Made by a program: the position numbers and the translations under genes. Below are positions 23,049-23,324 of a stretch of DNA of 23,324 nt, one piece after another. Source of the DNA: a virus; the IMG/VR virus record IMGVR_UViG_3300024999_000410, positions 1 through 23,324 of that record, one strand, 5' to 3'. The notes under the pieces are model-generated. The model was given only the letters and a program-made list of their open reading frames with translations. It made no database searches and had not been told where the DNA came from. Each line of letters starts with the position of its first letter. Position 1 is the first letter of the stretch.

Positions 23049-23324
23049 AAAATATTCAATAGTATTCCCATATATAAAAAGGGCGGGATGGTTACATAAT
23101 ACATTGCTGTCTTACTATCACCATTATAAAAACAGAGATGATTATGAAGTAGTAATTGTTGAAGATGTTAAAAATATAGAAGACAGTGAAGAACGTGATA
23201 AATTAAAAGAAATATTAAAGTTTTTTACTAAAAATGCCGATAAGTATATTGATATCAAGTTGGTAGAATCTAATTTTATCAATAATCATAACCCCGCTCC
23301 ATTATTTAATTTAGGTGTTTCTAA
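23041..23324 (+). CDS. GT2-like glycosyltransferase, N-terminal part (partial)
   Basis: The frame opens at ATG 23041, overlapping the previous stop (ATGAGTAA), and is still open at the window end after 94 codons. It begins MSKKYSIVFPYIKRAGWLHNTLLSYYHHY, the typical first strand and helix of GT2-like enzymes, with YEVVIVEDVKN as the second strand and a late NNHNPAPLFNLGVS resembling the nucleotide-binding loop with N-x-G. The catalytic DxD is expected downstream, beyond the window. It continues the modification cassette. Confidence 0.75.
   Translation, partial: MSKKYSIVFPYIKRAGWLHNTLLSYYHHYKNRDDYEVVIVEDVKNIEDSEERDKLKEILKFFTKNADKYIDIKLVESNFINNHNPAPLFNLGVS

Overview
The window reads as part of the late (virion morphogenesis) region of an AT-rich tailed bacteriophage or prophage with an HK97-fold capsid. 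The hallmark genes lie in canonical order on the + strand: the terminase large-subunit end, portal, prohead protease, HK97-type major capsid protein, gp6-like connector, head-closure protein, HK97-gp10-like protein and tail-completion protein. No minus-strand gene, tRNA or CRISPR array was seen. The host cannot be named. Sec-type signal peptides and a MopE-type motif in the cargo genes suggest a Gram-negative, possibly deltaproteobacterial, host, but this is inference. No integrase or att site is visible, so temperate or lytic lifestyle is undecided.

Layout: (1) 1-1822, terminase end, a small unknown gene and the portal, all overlapping by a few bases. (2) 1819-2506, a structured intergenic element, a 42-aa zinc-ribbon gene and a secreted protein gene. 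(3) About 2525-8532, a much more GC-rich cassette of secreted proteins: two right-handed beta-helix proteins, a fibre-like protein and a MopE/DNRLRE protein, ending with a holin-like membrane protein and a 32-aa Cys-containing ORF. (4) 8563-10210, a metallophosphoesterase, a Cys-rich small protein and an HNH endonuclease gene broken by an in-frame TAA. (5) 10179-12770, a very large fusion: prohead protease, a segment resembling the C-terminal part of terminase small subunits, then a classical AAA+ ATPase. (6) 12844-15395, the major capsid protein and small virion-type proteins. (7) 15490-17218, an HNH-AP2 homing endonuclease, a glycosyltransferase and a secreted fibronectin-III protein. (8) 17240-19927, the connector, neck and tail-completion block, whose connector carries two extra domains. 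(9) 19983-23324, a modification cassette: a second paralogous glycosyltransferase, a radical SAM/SPASM enzyme, a methyltransferase, a GT32-like glycosyltransferase and the start of a GT2-like one, running off the end.

The most novel-looking signals are two. First, three intergenic elements (1819-1876, 14132-14201, 15404-15464), each just downstream of a virion gene, fold by hand into the same three-way junction. They share a TA-GG junction, a GA-rich second junction and an AATC-containing third loop, while the stem sequences differ with pairing kept, as expected of a real structured RNA family. Second, the protease/terminase-small-like/AAA+ fusion immediately before the capsid gene suggests an ATP-driven maturation protease or capsid unfoldase. 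A fourU-like hairpin covering the ribosome binding site of the second glycosyltransferase is a further regulatory candidate.

All domain calls are from reading motifs by eye; no database search was run.
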